Shown piece by piece: positions 1 through 9,283 of a stretch of DNA of 64,000 nt. Both the position numbers and the translations under genes were made by a program. Numbering within the stretch: position 1 is the first letter of the stretch; each line of letters opens with the position of its first letter. Source of the DNA: Bacteroidales bacterium. GTDB taxonomy: Bacteria > Bacteroidota > Bacteroidia > Bacteroidales > UBA10428. The notes beneath the pieces were generated by a model. It had not been told where the DNA came from. It made no database searches and saw nothing but the letters and a program-made list of their open reading frames with translations. The stretch is taken from assembly GCA_016934395.1 (NCBI GenBank), contig JAFGSZ010000013.1, forward strand, positions 62,001-126,000, given 5' to 3'.

Positions 1-172
1 TTCGCGCATGTCTCTTCCCGATTACCCCGTAGCTATGGGTGTAATACGGGCTTGTAAAAGCAATGTATATGAAGATATGCTGCACAAGCAAATTTCATTA
101 TCCAAAACAAGAGAAAAAGTTAAAAACGTAAATGAGCTTTTAAAAAGTGGAAATGTTTTTAATATTCAATAA
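1..172 (+). CDS. 2-oxoacid:ferredoxin oxidoreductase, beta subunit (3' end only)
   Basis: Only the last 56 codons are present, reading in frame from base 2 to the TAA at 170-172. The visible peptide contains DYPVAMGVIRA, then VYEDMLHKQ, and ends with a short helix and LLKSGNVFNIQ. This pattern (P-V-A/P-x-G-V/I-R, then VYED, a Q, and LL-SG near the C-terminus) is what I know from the C-terminal end of thiamine-diphosphate-binding beta subunits of 2-oxoacid:ferredoxin oxidoreductases, which transfer electrons from 2-oxoacid decarboxylation to ferredoxin. The catalytic part lies outside the window, so substrate cannot be told. A terminator follows directly. Confidence 0.6.
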   Translation, partial: SRMSLPDYPVAMGVIRACKSNVYEDMLHKQISLSKTREKVKNVNELLKSGNVFNIQ

Positions 173-180
173 TTTTTTCA

Positions 181-206
181 AAGGAGGTCAACGGCCTCCT
201 TTTTTA
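181..206 (+). terminator. Rho-independent terminator
   Basis: Stem AAGGAGG (181-187) pairs with CCTCCTT (195-201) around a short loop and runs into a T-tract at 197-206. It sits 8 bases after the stop of the oxidoreductase subunit and separates it from the next gene. Confidence 0.8.
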
Positions 207-253
207 TTTCTTATCTTTAGAATCAGACCTTCAATTCTAAAGAATTAATTCCG

Positions 254-3238
254 ATGGCTGCTCAAATTGAAAATATTACAGACGATACCTATTATTTTTC
301 CGACACTTCTTTTAATCTGCTTATGCAAAAAAGAATCCGGAAAGTTCTGGTAATATGCAGCAGTTACGATTTTTTTATGCTTGAAGAAGACGGACGAATT
401 GATGAACAGATATTCAACGAATATGTATCCCTGAATTTAAGATACCCTCCTGTTTTTATCCATGCCGACAGCGCAAAAAAAGCTTTTACCATCCTTGAAG
501 AGCAGAGTATTGACCTTATAATTGAAATGTTGAGTATTGGTGATGCGGATACCTTTGAACTTTCGAGAAGGATAAAAGCAAAGTATAATCAGATTCCGAT
601 TGTAGCCCTTACTCATTTTTCACGCGAGGTTTCTCTGCGTCTTGAAAAAGAAGATACCAGTGCCATTGATCATGTATTTTGCTGGCTGGGAAATGCCGAT
701 CTTTTACTGGCTATAATCAAACTTATTGAAGACCGCATGAATGCCCAGTTTGATATCGAACAGGTAGGTGTTAACGCCATTTTACTGATCGAAGACTCGG
801 TACGTTATATTTCTTCGTATTTACCAAATTTGTACAAAATAATTCTGGAGCAGACCAGGGATTTTATGAAGGAAGCCCTAAATGAACACCAGAAAATGCT
901 TAGGCGAAGAGGCCGGCCCAAAATTTTGCTGGCAAGAAATTATAATGAAGCCGTTTCCAACTATAAAAAATACAGGGCAAATATTCTGGGAATTATTTCG
1001 GATGTAAGCTATAAAATAACAGCAAATCGAAGGGATACTAAAGCAAAATCTGGCCTTAAGTTCTGCAAAATGGTGAAGAATGATGATGAAAATATTCCAT
1101 TTCTTCTTCAATCTTCAGATATTGCTAACGAGGTTTACGCTAAAGAACTGGGAGCCGGCTTTATAAACAAATATTCAAAGAACCTGTCAAATGAATTAAA
1201 GGATTATATCCTTGAAAATTTTGGATTTGGGGAATTTGTTTTCCGTGACCCGGATACCCACGAAAAAAAATTTGTAGCTTCAAATTTAAGGGAACTTCAG
1301 CAGATGATCCTTACTGTTCCTGATAAAATCCTTGCGTATCATTCCCGGCGGGATGATGTTTCAAAATGGCTTAACGCCAGGGCACTGTTCCCTATAGCAC
1401 AAATTTTTAAACCCGCCAAACTTGAAGATTTTAAAAGTCTGAACGACCTGAGAAATTATATATATTCAGGAATTTCAAGATTCCGTTCCAGCAAAGCGCG
1501 GGGAATTATCGCAAAATTCGATAAATCTATTTTTGATGAGTATCTGCTCTTTTCGCGCGTCGGAGAAGGATCATTGGGTGGTAAAGCCAGGGGACTGGCA
1601 TTTATTAATTCGATTTTAAAAAAGGAAAATGTTATCAATAAATATAAAAATGTAATTATTACTGTTCCTCCAACGGTTGTGCTAAGCACAGAGGTATTCG
1701 AAGAATTTATGGAAAGCAACAATTTATACCAGATTGCCCTTTCAACAATAGATGACAAAGAAATTCTGAATGCCTTTATTAGCGCTAAGTTACCCGAATA
1801 TATTTATCATGATTTATTGGCAATAGTATCCCTGGCTAAAAATCCTATTGCCATCCGTTCATCAAGTAAGTTGGAGGATTCCTATTTTCAGCCTTTTGCC
1901 GGCATTTATAACACATATATGGTACCGATGTCGCAAAACAAACAACAATCCATACAAATGTTGGAAACGGCAATTAAAAGTGTATATGCTTCGGTATATT
2001 TTAAATCGAGTAAAGCTTATATTTCCGCAACATCAAATGCAATGGATGAGGAAAAAATGGGGATCATCCTTCAGTCAATTTGTGGTAAACAGTACGATAA
2101 TTATTTTTATCCTACCCTATCAGGAGTAGCCCGTTCTATTAACTTCTATCCTATTCCTCCCGAAAAATCTGAAGACGGTATAGTAAATATTGCTTTTGGA
2201 TTAGGAAAGTTAATTATGGACGGAGGTTTGACCTTGCGTTTTTCTCCAAAATATCCAAAAAAAATATTGCAGCTTTCATCTCCCGAATCGGCAATGAAAG
2301 AATCCCAGAAATATTTTTATGCTCTCGACATGGATTACCGTAAATTTATTCCCTCAACAGATGACCGGATAAATTTGCATAAAATTAAAATCCGTGAAGC
2401 TGAAAAAAATCCCGGATTTAACTACGTTGCTTCAAGCTACGATTTTGAAAATAATATTATCCGTGATGGCATTAACTATCCCGGAAAAAAGCTGGTTACT
2501 TTTTCACACATCCTTAATCACAATGCATTCCCGTTAGCGGAAATTGTTGATGATCTGCTTCAGATTTGTCAGAATTCTCTGAATAATCCCGTTGAAATTG
2601 AATTTGCCATGAACCTTGATACCCCGCCTGAAGAACCCAAGGTTTTTAATTTTCTGCAGGTACGCCCTATTGTTTCGAGCACTCAGGAAATAAAAATAAA
2701 GATAGATAATATAAATCCTGATGAGACAATTATTTATTCCGAGAAAGCTCTGGGAAATGGCCAGTATAATAAGATGCGTGATATAGTCTTTGTAAAACCA
2801 GAAACATTTAATGCTGCACATTCAAAAGACATTGCGGTTGAAATTGAGCATATCAATAACAGGTTTATTAAAGATAAAAAAAACTATGTGCTTATCGGAC
2901 CGGGTCGCTGGGGATCAAGTGAACCGTGGCTGGGTATCCCGGTAAAATGGGTTCAGATATCTGCTGCTCGTTTTATTGTAGAAGCCGGATTAGAAAATTA
3001 TAAGATCGATCCCAGCCAGGGTACGCACTTTTTTCATAACCTCACCTCATTCGGAGTAGGGTATTTTACTATAAATCCTTATATACAGGATGGCATATAC
3101 AACATAGAATACCTAAATTCAATTACTCCAACCTTTGAAAGTAAATTTTTAAAGCATATTAAATTTAAAACACCGCTGAAGATTGAAATCGACGGCCGGC
3201 AAAACAAGGGGGTAATTTATAAACCGGAATTTCATTAA
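254..3238 (+). CDS. PEP/pyruvate-binding domain protein with receiver-like N-terminal domains
   Basis: A 994-residue cytoplasmic protein with no signal or membrane helix. Residues about 28-165 and 222-320 look like two response-regulator receiver folds. The first has no clear phospho-acceptor; the second keeps an Asp at 250 (GIISD), a Ser pair where Thr/Ser is expected (LQSSD) and Lys306. Residues about 435-805 match the PEP/pyruvate-binding (PPDK N-terminal, ATP-grasp) domain: LGGKARGL near 441, AIRSSSKLEDS near 533, and a C-terminal IEFAMN...FLQVRP near 782-805. A conserved C-terminal part with GPGRWGSSEPW (882-892) follows. The phosphohistidine and PEP-mutase domains of true PPDK or PEP synthase are absent. 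Function is not established; a signal-responsive nucleotide- or PEP-dependent transferase is an inference. Confidence 0.75.
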   Translation: MAAQIENITDDTYYFSDTSFNLLMQKRIRKVLVICSSYDFFMLEEDGRIDEQIFNEYVSLNLRYPPVFIHADSAKKAFTILEEQSIDLIIEMLSIGDADTFELSRRIKAKYNQIPIVALTHFSREVSLRLEKEDTSAIDHVFCWLGNADLLLAIIKLIEDRMNAQFDIEQVGVNAILLIEDSVRYISSYLPNLYKIILEQTRDFMKEALNEHQKMLRRRGRPKILLARNYNEAVSNYKKYRANILGIISDVSYKITANRRDTKAKSGLKFCKMVKNDDENIPFLLQSSDIANEVYAKELGAGFINKYSKNLSNELKDYILENFGFGEFVFRDPDTHEKKFVASNLRELQQMILTVPDKILAYHSRRDDVSKWLNARALFPIAQIFKPAKLEDFKSLNDLRNYIYSGISRFRSSKARGIIAKFDKSIFDEYLLFSRVGEGSLGGKARGLAFINSILKKENVINKYKNVIITVPPTVVLSTEVFEEFMESNNLYQIALSTIDDKEILNAFISAKLPEYIYHDLLAIVSLAKNPIAIRSSSKLEDSYFQPFAGIYNTYMVPMSQNKQQSIQMLETAIKSVYASVYFKSSKAYISATSNAMDEEKMGIILQSICGKQYDNYFYPTLSGVARSINFYPIPPEKSEDGIVNIAFGLGKLIMDGGLTLRFSPKYPKKILQLSSPESAMKESQKYFYALDMDYRKFIPSTDDRINLHKIKIREAEKNPGFNYVASSYDFENNIIRDGINYPGKKLVTFSHILNHNAFPLAEIVDDLLQICQNSLNNPVEIEFAMNLDTPPEEPKVFNFLQVRPIVSSTQEIKIKIDNINPDETIIYSEKALGNGQYNKMRDIVFVKPETFNAAHSKDIAVEIEHINNRFIKDKKNYVLIGPGRWGSSEPWLGIPVKWVQISAARFIVEAGLENYKIDPSQGTHFFHNLTSFGVGYFTINPYIQDGIYNIEYLNSITPTFESKFLKHIKFKTPLKIEIDGRQNKGVIYKPEFH

Positions 3239-3295
3239 TTTATTCCCATATCAAGAATTCACAGACATTAATTCTCCGCAATTACTGGATAATAA

Positions 3296-3366
3296 AAAAA
3301 GACTTTGCGTCACATCTTTATAAATTTATTATTTTCCTGATTATGGATGTGGACAAAGCCTCTTTT
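3296..3366 (+). terminator. Possible terminator (long imperfect hairpin)
   Basis: Arms around 3301-3316 (GACTTTG..TCACATC) and 3346-3360 (GATGTGGACAAAGCC) are complementary with a few mismatches, and T5 follows at 3362-3366. The loop is long (about 29 bases). On the minus strand the left poly-A (3294-3300) would give a U-tract, so it could also serve the convergent Gfo/Idh gene. Confidence 0.45.
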
Positions 3367-3461
3367 TAAGAAACTAACATGAATTTTAAAAAAATCTTCA
3401 CATATATTTGTTTTGAAAAAACTTACTGAAAATAATTGCTGGCTACCAGAATAAACTCTAA

Positions 3462-4835
3462 TTAGCTGATTTTTATATATTCCGTCCCATAGGGTTTACG
3501 CTGAGGCCTGCTAAGCATTGAGTTAGCCTGTTCATCATTAATAAATTGTTCCTTTTCAGGATTCCATTCCAATTTCCTGGATAATTTCATGGCGATATGA
3601 CTAATCAGGCAAACTGTACAGGCCCTGTGACCAATCTCTACCGGTGAGATGGGTTCTTTCCGGTTTTGGATACAATCAAGCCAATTGCCATGCTGCTCAT
3701 CACTTTTATATAAATGAATTTCATTTTCCTTTATTACAGAATTAAGAATCGCCGGATCGCTGGCATTTAAAGCCTTGCTGCTTGATTCCTGTGAAACAGG
3801 ATCACTGGCAGTAGCAACATAATTGCCCCTGGATACAAAAATCCAGCCTTCGGTTCCCTCGTACCTGATACCATTTGGATAACCTCCACTGGTAAACATG
3901 GTAATTCCATTATCATACTCTGCTTTAACCATAAAGTCCCCATGTACATCCCATAAACCGGATTTTGGAAATTCAGCAACAGCTTCAACTGATATGGGAC
4001 CAGTATATTCCGTATCCATACCCCAGGCTGCCGAATCGAAATGATGTTGCCCCCATCCTGTAATCATACCTGCTCCAAATTGTTCTCTGCGCAACCAGCC
4101 CGGACGGCCATATCCTTCCTGCGGATGTACGCCAATCTCGGTATAATATACATTTGGAGTTGATCCGAGCCACATATCATAATTCAGATTTGCCGGAACA
4201 GGCATTTCTTCAGCTTCAGGACCTGGAGGATCACCGGGCAGTCCAACTCTTACAGTATGTAATTTACCTATTCTGCCATTTCTAACTAGTTCTGCAGCAA
4301 CACGAAACTGATCTGAAGAACGTTGCTGTGTGCCTACTTGTAAAATAATTCCTTTCTTCCTCACCACATCACTTAATAATCTGCCCTCAGTAACGGTTAA
4401 GGAAGTTGGTTTTTGTAAATAAATATCCTTACCTGCAAGCGCTGCCTCTATAGCAGGTTGTGAGTGCCAGTGATCGGGAGTACTAATGATTACGGCATCA
4501 ATATCTTTATTAAGAAGCATTTCCTTGTAATCAGCATACATCTTAACATCGATATATTTTTTTCCTTTACCGTTATAAAAATCCTCCACAAGCTTTTTCC
4601 CGTCTGCCATGCGGTTTTTATCCACATCGCTAACTGCAATAACCCGGGCTATATCATGTTGCATGGTACCCGGAAGATCATGACCACGTGCAATACGTCC
4701 ACAACCAATTTGTCCTATATTAATTTTATTACTGGGAGCGCTTTTCCCAAATACAGAAGATGGAACAATTGTTGGTATTATAATAGCCCCGGAGGTTGCT
4801 GCCAAAGAACTCTTTAAAAATTTTCTTCGTTTCAT
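3462..4835 (-). CDS. Gfo/Idh/MocA family oxidoreductase, Tat-exported
   Basis: A 457-residue NAD(P)-dependent sugar oxidoreductase-like protein. It starts with a twin-arginine signal (MKRRKFLKSS, hydrophobic to about residue 30), so it probably acts in the periplasm with a bound cofactor. The Rossmann fold begins at INIGQIGCGRIARG (38-51). The usual catalytic-lysine EKP motif reads QKP at 141-143. The C-terminal substrate domain follows at normal family length. It lies 43 bases downstream of the ThuA-family gene on the same strand, a common pairing in Bacteroidota carbohydrate loci, so the two likely form an operon. Substrate unknown. Confidence 0.85.
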   Translation of the reverse strand: MKRRKFLKSSLAATSGAIIIPTIVPSSVFGKSAPSNKINIGQIGCGRIARGHDLPGTMQHDIARVIAVSDVDKNRMADGKKLVEDFYNGKGKKYIDVKMYADYKEMLLNKDIDAVIISTPDHWHSQPAIEAALAGKDIYLQKPTSLTVTEGRLLSDVVRKKGIILQVGTQQRSSDQFRVAAELVRNGRIGKLHTVRVGLPGDPPGPEAEEMPVPANLNYDMWLGSTPNVYYTEIGVHPQEGYGRPGWLRREQFGAGMITGWGQHHFDSAAWGMDTEYTGPISVEAVAEFPKSGLWDVHGDFMVKAEYDNGITMFTSGGYPNGIRYEGTEGWIFVSRGNYVATASDPVSQESSSKALNASDPAILNSVIKENEIHLYKSDEQHGNWLDCIQNRKEPISPVEIGHRACTVCLISHIAMKLSRKLEWNPEKEQFINDEQANSMLSRPQRKPYGTEYIKIS

Positions 4836-4878
4836 AATATCTGTTTTTATGCTTGAATTTATATATCTGAATTATTTT

Positions 4879-5634
4879 CTACTGGTTTATACCTAATATC
4901 CATAAAATCCCTCCTCTTAAATGAGCAACAAAAGTCGGATCTTCATAGAATTGTGGATTATGACCCAAAGCTGTGTACCATTGTCTTCCACCTTCAAATT
5001 CATGACACCAGCATAGCGGAAATCGTTCACCGAATACCTCACCCGGATATTCATCCTTATTTTCATCTTCCACTGTGGTCATATCTGCTGAGAGTAATAT
5101 ATGTATATCAGGATTCAAATGATATGAATAATAACATTCGTCTTCTATCGTCCATCGTTGAGGCAATACAGATGTTGACGGATGTTTGGCATCAGTTACA
5201 ACAACATCAAATTGCTGGTATGGTGCATGGCGAATAAATTTACCTCCTACCAGTGCCCAATACCATGGCCATTGGCGTTCGGTTGCATTTGCAGAGTGAA
5301 TCGCTGCAAAACCTTTTCCGCTTCTTATAAATTCCCGGAATGCTTCTTTTTGTTCATTAGTGTTGAAACCTTCATTATTTGAATTTGAAAAAATAATCCC
5401 ATCATATTGCTTCAGGTTTTCAGGTGTAAATACATCCGGCAAATCTGAAACATCTGTTTTAATATTCTCATTAGCACAAATTTTTTCAAGGCAGGCTACG
5501 CTTGCTGCAATATTTTCATGTATATAACCTTCTCCGTTCTTAGTATAAATTAATACTTTTTTACTATTTACAGATTCGTTGAAACAAGAAATAAATATCA
5601 CAAAAATTGCAATAATAATAGCAAACTTTTTCAT
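4879..5634 (-). CDS. ThuA domain protein, putative lipoprotein
   Basis: A 251-residue protein with an N-terminal signal ending in a lipobox-like FISC (Cys17), suggesting lipid anchoring in the periplasm. The mature part has the ThuA (class I glutamine amidotransferase-like) layout: VLIYTKNGEGYIHENI near the start, YDGIIFSNSN, GKGFAAIHSA, then GERFPLCWCHEFEGGRQWYTALGH, which is the typical ThuA end. ThuA proteins are linked to trehalose or keto-sugar use, but the exact reaction is unknown. It precedes the Gfo/Idh/MocA gene on the minus strand and is probably cotranscribed with it. Confidence 0.85.
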   Translation of the reverse strand: MKKFAIIIAIFVIFISCFNESVNSKKVLIYTKNGEGYIHENIAASVACLEKICANENIKTDVSDLPDVFTPENLKQYDGIIFSNSNNEGFNTNEQKEAFREFIRSGKGFAAIHSANATERQWPWYWALVGGKFIRHAPYQQFDVVVTDAKHPSTSVLPQRWTIEDECYYSYHLNPDIHILLSADMTTVEDENKDEYPGEVFGERFPLCWCHEFEGGRQWYTALGHNPQFYEDPTFVAHLRGGILWILGINQ

Positions 5635-5811
5635 TTTTTATTTGATTGATAGTTTATTCAAAATAATTTTATCATACATCAGTATTTAAGAATTAAACAC
5701 TAAATTTAAATATTAAATCAAATATCACTATTATCAGGTTAAAATACAATTCTGAGACATTATTCTGATCATTTTAAAAAATAGTAACTTAATAAGTTCA
5801 ATAGCTTGTTC

Positions 5812-6546
5812 ATGAGAATAATACTTATAATCACCTTATATTATGCTGGAATCGGCCTTTGGGCAAAGCCTTCCAAACCTGCATATACAATTTCTGAAAA
5901 CCTGGAACTTTATCAAATATCAGCCAACGCATATTTACATATATCGTATACAAATTCCGAGCAATTTGGCCGGTTTTCTTCTAATGGAATGGTTTATGTT
6001 GTGAAGGGTGAAGGAGTGTTGATTGATACCCCAACGGATACTCTACAGACCAGAGAGTTGCTCGATTTTCTGCAAGACAGCCTGCATATTTCAATTACTG
6101 GATTTATAGGAACACATTGGCATAATGACTGTATTGGCGGATTACAAACCATACATCAGCAGGGTATTGAGTCTTATGCCTGTGAACTCACCCAAAATAT
6201 TGCAGAAAATAAAGGACTCCCGGTTCCCAAAATTGGCTTTAAAGATTCCCTGACTATTTTCCTGCAAGGACAGCCAATAAAATGTATGTACCCTGGTGCC
6301 GGCCATACACTAGATAATATAATTGTCTGGTTACCTGAAAGTCGAATATTATTTGGAGGTTGCCTTATTAAATGTCTTAGCGCCCAAGGATTAGGAAATA
6401 TTATCGATGCTGATATAACAGCATGGCCTGAAACACTGAAAAAAATAGAAAGGATTTATCCTGATGCTCAAATAATTATTCCCGGACACGGTTCCTGGGG
6501 TGGTATTGAGCTGGTGGAACATACATTGAGCCTGTTTACTCCTTGA
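5812..6546 (+). CDS. Subclass B1 metallo-beta-lactamase, CfiA/CcrA-like
   Basis: A 244-residue secreted enzyme starting at the ATG at 5812 (an upstream in-frame TTG at 5806 is less likely); the first ~18 residues form a signal peptide. All subclass B1 zinc ligands are visible: His102, His104 and Asp106 in THWHNDCIGG, His165 in PGAGHTLDN, Cys184 in FGGCLIK, and His226 in IPGHGSWGG. Lys187 and Asn196, which contact the beta-lactam carboxylate and carbonyl in this subclass, are also present. The stretches GLPVPKIGFKDSLT, IIVWLPE and DADITAWPETL are strikingly close to CcrA/CfiA of Bacteroides fragilis as I remember it. Hydrolysis of penicillins, cephalosporins and carbapenems in the periplasm is expected from the family; the actual spectrum is inference. 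No IS element adjoins it. Confidence 0.9.
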   Translation: MRIILIITLYYAGIGLWAKPSKPAYTISENLELYQISANAYLHISYTNSEQFGRFSSNGMVYVVKGEGVLIDTPTDTLQTRELLDFLQDSLHISITGFIGTHWHNDCIGGLQTIHQQGIESYACELTQNIAENKGLPVPKIGFKDSLTIFLQGQPIKCMYPGAGHTLDNIIVWLPESRILFGGCLIKCLSAQGLGNIIDADITAWPETLKKIERIYPDAQIIIPGHGSWGGIELVEHTLSLFTP

Positions 6547-6717
6547 AAGGACATATTATGATTAATTAAAAAACTCTTTTCTACCGAATTTTAGCAAAAT
6601 TGGTGAACAACATATAATAATAATGCCTACTTTTGCACCACAATCAAGATAATAATCTGTATGGACGACTATCACGAGAAAAATTACAATTCATTCGCTC
6701 CTTTGAGGTAAAATAAT

Positions 6718-6752
6718 GTATACCTCCATGGAGTATAATTTAGGAGGTATAC
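6718..6752 (+). promoter_or_regulatory. Inverted repeat covering the corA ribosome binding site
   Basis: GTATACCTCC (6718-6727) and GGAGGTATAC (6743-6752) form a perfect 10-bp inverted repeat with a 15-base loop. The right arm contains AGGAGG, six bases before the ATG at 6754. If transcribed, the hairpin would hide the ribosome binding site. It could also be a protein-binding operator. Confidence 0.55.
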
Positions 6753-6753
6753 T

Positions 6754-7683
6754 ATGATTACATACTGGCAATTAATTAAAAACGGATTACTCCCGTTGAA
6801 CAGTTACGAAAAAGGATGTGTGGTTAACGTTACAGATCCTACTCACAACGAACTAAATACCCTAAGAACTACCCTAAATATTCAGGAAGATTTCCTAACC
6901 GATGTTATGGACGTAGATGAACGTTCAAGACTGGAGATTGAAGATGGAAACCTGCTTATTATTTACAGAATTCCTGTCCACAATCAGGAAAACGGTATCC
7001 CGTTCACTACCATTCCCCTGGGTATTGTGTTATCAAAAAACAATCTTGTAATTATTTGTCAGAGCAACAATGAAGTACTTCAGGATTTTTTCAGCCGGAG
7101 TAGTAAAAACATTATTATAGAAAACAAAACCGATCTGATACTGAATCTCTTCATTCGTACTACCCTGTTTTATCACAGGTATCTGAAACAAATAAACAGG
7201 CAGACCAATCTAATTGAGCACGATTTGGAAAAATCCACCAAAAACAAAGAACTCCATAAACTGCTAAAAATGGAAAAATGCCTGGTTTATTTCACTACTT
7301 CCTTAAGTTCTAACGAATTATTAATAGCAAAATTCAGAAACTCAAAACTTCTGCAGCATAGCGATTCAACTGCTGATCTGCTGGATGAAGCCATTATTGA
7401 AAACAAACAGGCTATTGATATGGCCCATATTTACAGCGATATTCAAAGTGGTATGATGGATGCCTTTGCATCTGTTATTTCAAATAATCTGAATATTGTG
7501 ATGAAACAATTAACCATCATCACTATAATATTAATGATTCCGACTTTAATTGCCAGTTTCTTCGGCATGAACATACCGAATAAACTTGAACATAACAGCT
7601 TTGCCTTTATGGGTATCATAGGAGCTTCGTTTTTGCTTTCTGCTATAGGCGTGGTACTTTTCCGGAAAAAGAAATGGATGTAA
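6754..7683 (+). CDS. corA: CorA family divalent cation transporter
   Basis: A 309-residue protein with the CorA layout: a cytosolic alpha/beta N-terminal domain (1-150), a long helical stalk (150-250) and two C-terminal membrane helices (about 253-270 and 285-303). The pore signature GMN is at 271-273 (FFGMNIP), immediately after the first helix, as in CorA channels for Mg2+, Co2+ or Ni2+. The C-terminus is basic (RKKKWM), normal for CorA. The ATG at 6754 has an exceptionally strong AGGAGG that lies in one arm of an inverted repeat, so translational control is possible. It is monocistronic. Ion specificity cannot be read from sequence. Confidence 0.9.
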   Translation: MITYWQLIKNGLLPLNSYEKGCVVNVTDPTHNELNTLRTTLNIQEDFLTDVMDVDERSRLEIEDGNLLIIYRIPVHNQENGIPFTTIPLGIVLSKNNLVIICQSNNEVLQDFFSRSSKNIIIENKTDLILNLFIRTTLFYHRYLKQINRQTNLIEHDLEKSTKNKELHKLLKMEKCLVYFTTSLSSNELLIAKFRNSKLLQHSDSTADLLDEAIIENKQAIDMAHIYSDIQSGMMDAFASVISNNLNIVMKQLTIITIILMIPTLIASFFGMNIPNKLEHNSFAFMGIIGASFLLSAIGVVLFRKKKWM

Positions 7684-7764
7684 TCGGTTGCATTACTTTT
7701 TTAATTGAAGAAAGCAGCTAAAAGACTATTGCAGGCAAGCTTAAATTCTATAATTTTATAGATT

Positions 7765-8718
7765 ATGAATCGCATTGACAGGCTTACAGCAATAATTATT
7801 CTGCTTCAGTCAAAAAAGATTATTAAAGCTGCTGAAATTGCTGAACGATTTACTATCAGCCTCCGGACAGTATATAGGGATATGCGTGCATTGGAAGAAG
7901 CAGGTGTACCTCTTGGTTCGGAAGCCGGTACAGGATACTTTCTCGCCCAGGGTTATCATTTACCACCGGTAATGTTTACTACACAGGAAGCAAGCGCCAT
8001 GCTTACAGCTGAAAAACTGGTTGAAAAATTCACCGATTTATCAGTGAACAGAAATTATAAGCTTGCAATCGATAAGGTAAAAGCAATACTTCCTTTACAG
8101 GGTAAAGATTTTTTCGAGTCACTTCAACCCAAAGTAGAGATTCTTTTTAATCCTCAAATTACGAATGATTCTCCCATGCCTCATTATATGATCGATATAC
8201 AACAGGCCATTAGTACATCACAAAAGATATCCATTGATTACAAGTCAGCATACAATGATACACTTACCAGGAACAGAAAAGTTGAACCGATTGGCCTTCT
8301 TTATTACAGTTTTGCCTGGCATATGATCGGTTATTGCCAGCTAAGAAACGATTATCGTGATTTCAGGCTCGACAGAATTAAAAATTTAACCCTGCTCAAA
8401 GAACGCATCAATGCTGATAATAAGCTTTCATTAAAAGAATACCTTACAATACTTCAGCAAACCGAAGATTTATCCCAGGTAACTGTACGATTTGAAAAAT
8501 CAGTTTTAAAGGAAATCGAAAATACTAAATTGTATTATGGCTTTGTGAATCAAACTGAAACAAAAAATTCCATCGAAATGAATTTTATGACCAATTCTTT
8601 CGAATATATCGGAAAGTGGTTAATCACACTGGGAAATAAAGTTGAAGTAATCAGACCGGAGGGCTTTAAGAAACTTATTTATTCTTATGTTGAGGAATTA
8701 AAACATCATTATTCATAA
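7765..8718 (+). CDS. WYL-domain transcriptional regulator (YafY type)
   Basis: A 317-residue protein with an N-terminal DeoR-type helix-turn-helix (1-60; AAEIAERFTISLRTVYRDMRALE) and the GVPLGSEAGTGYFL wing typical of the HTH_11 family. A WYL domain occupies about residues 135-210 (IDYKSAYND..., VEPIGLLYYSFAWHMIGYCQLR, DYRDFRLDRI), followed by a C-terminal WCX-like extension. WYL proteins are ligand-responsive repressors or activators that often bind nucleic-acid-derived ligands; targets cannot be told here. It may control its own promoter or neighbouring genes. The start codon is unambiguous. Confidence 0.88.
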   Translation: MNRIDRLTAIIILLQSKKIIKAAEIAERFTISLRTVYRDMRALEEAGVPLGSEAGTGYFLAQGYHLPPVMFTTQEASAMLTAEKLVEKFTDLSVNRNYKLAIDKVKAILPLQGKDFFESLQPKVEILFNPQITNDSPMPHYMIDIQQAISTSQKISIDYKSAYNDTLTRNRKVEPIGLLYYSFAWHMIGYCQLRNDYRDFRLDRIKNLTLLKERINADNKLSLKEYLTILQQTEDLSQVTVRFEKSVLKEIENTKLYYGFVNQTETKNSIEMNFMTNSFEYIGKWLITLGNKVEVIRPEGFKKLIYSYVEELKHHYS

Positions 8719-8923
8719 ATATTTTTTACTGCTGACATAGTGTTGTCATTCAACAGAGTATTTTTATATATACAGTAAAATATAATTCTGATCCAACACC
8801 TGATGACTTTATTAAGCCACCCGGAAAATAACAACATTCGTGAAAACGTTTTCAGGCTTGAGCGACATCCTTGAAATAATGTGCGCTTCAGAATAAAAAA
8901 CCTGAACCTATAAACTTTTAACC

Positions 8924-9283
8924 ATGCAACAATTAAAGGAAAAAGCTGATCTTGTTGCCGCTTGCGGCTTATATTGCGGAGGTTGCCCCAGACATGTCAA
9001 AGGTAAATGCCCCGGATGTTTTAAAAATGAAAAATTAACCTGGTGTAAAATTAAAACCTGTGTTATTGAAAATAATTATCAAAGTTGTGCAGATTGTACT
9101 CAATTTGAAAATGTAACCGATTGCAAAAAATTCAACAATTTTATGAATAAAGCATTCGAACTGATTTTTAATTCAAACAGAAATCTTTGTATTTCCAAAA
9201 TAAAAGAAATGGGATATAATGATTATGCCATTTTCATGGAAAACAAAAAAGCTGTTACTCTGAAAAAAAGAGGCAAAAATTAA
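8924..9283 (+). CDS. DUF3795 cysteine-rich protein
   Basis: A 119-residue cytoplasmic protein with 11 cysteines, mostly in the first 70 residues: ACGLYCGGCP, GKCPGCF, TWCKIKTC, CADC and DC. The spacing is the DUF3795 pattern, presumed to bind zinc or an iron-sulfur cluster. Biochemical function of the family is not known to me. The gene stands alone after a 205-base gap and is followed by a strong inverted repeat (9286-9373). Confidence 0.8.
   Translation: MQQLKEKADLVAACGLYCGGCPRHVKGKCPGCFKNEKLTWCKIKTCVIENNYQSCADCTQFENVTDCKKFNNFMNKAFELIFNSNRNLCISKIKEMGYNDYAIFMENKKAVTLKKRGKN

Noticed and set aside
6754-7683. A known magnesium riboswitch (M-box or ykoK type) upstream of corA
   Set aside because: The upstream region is only about 200 bases with one short hairpin; I see none of the conserved features of those riboswitches.
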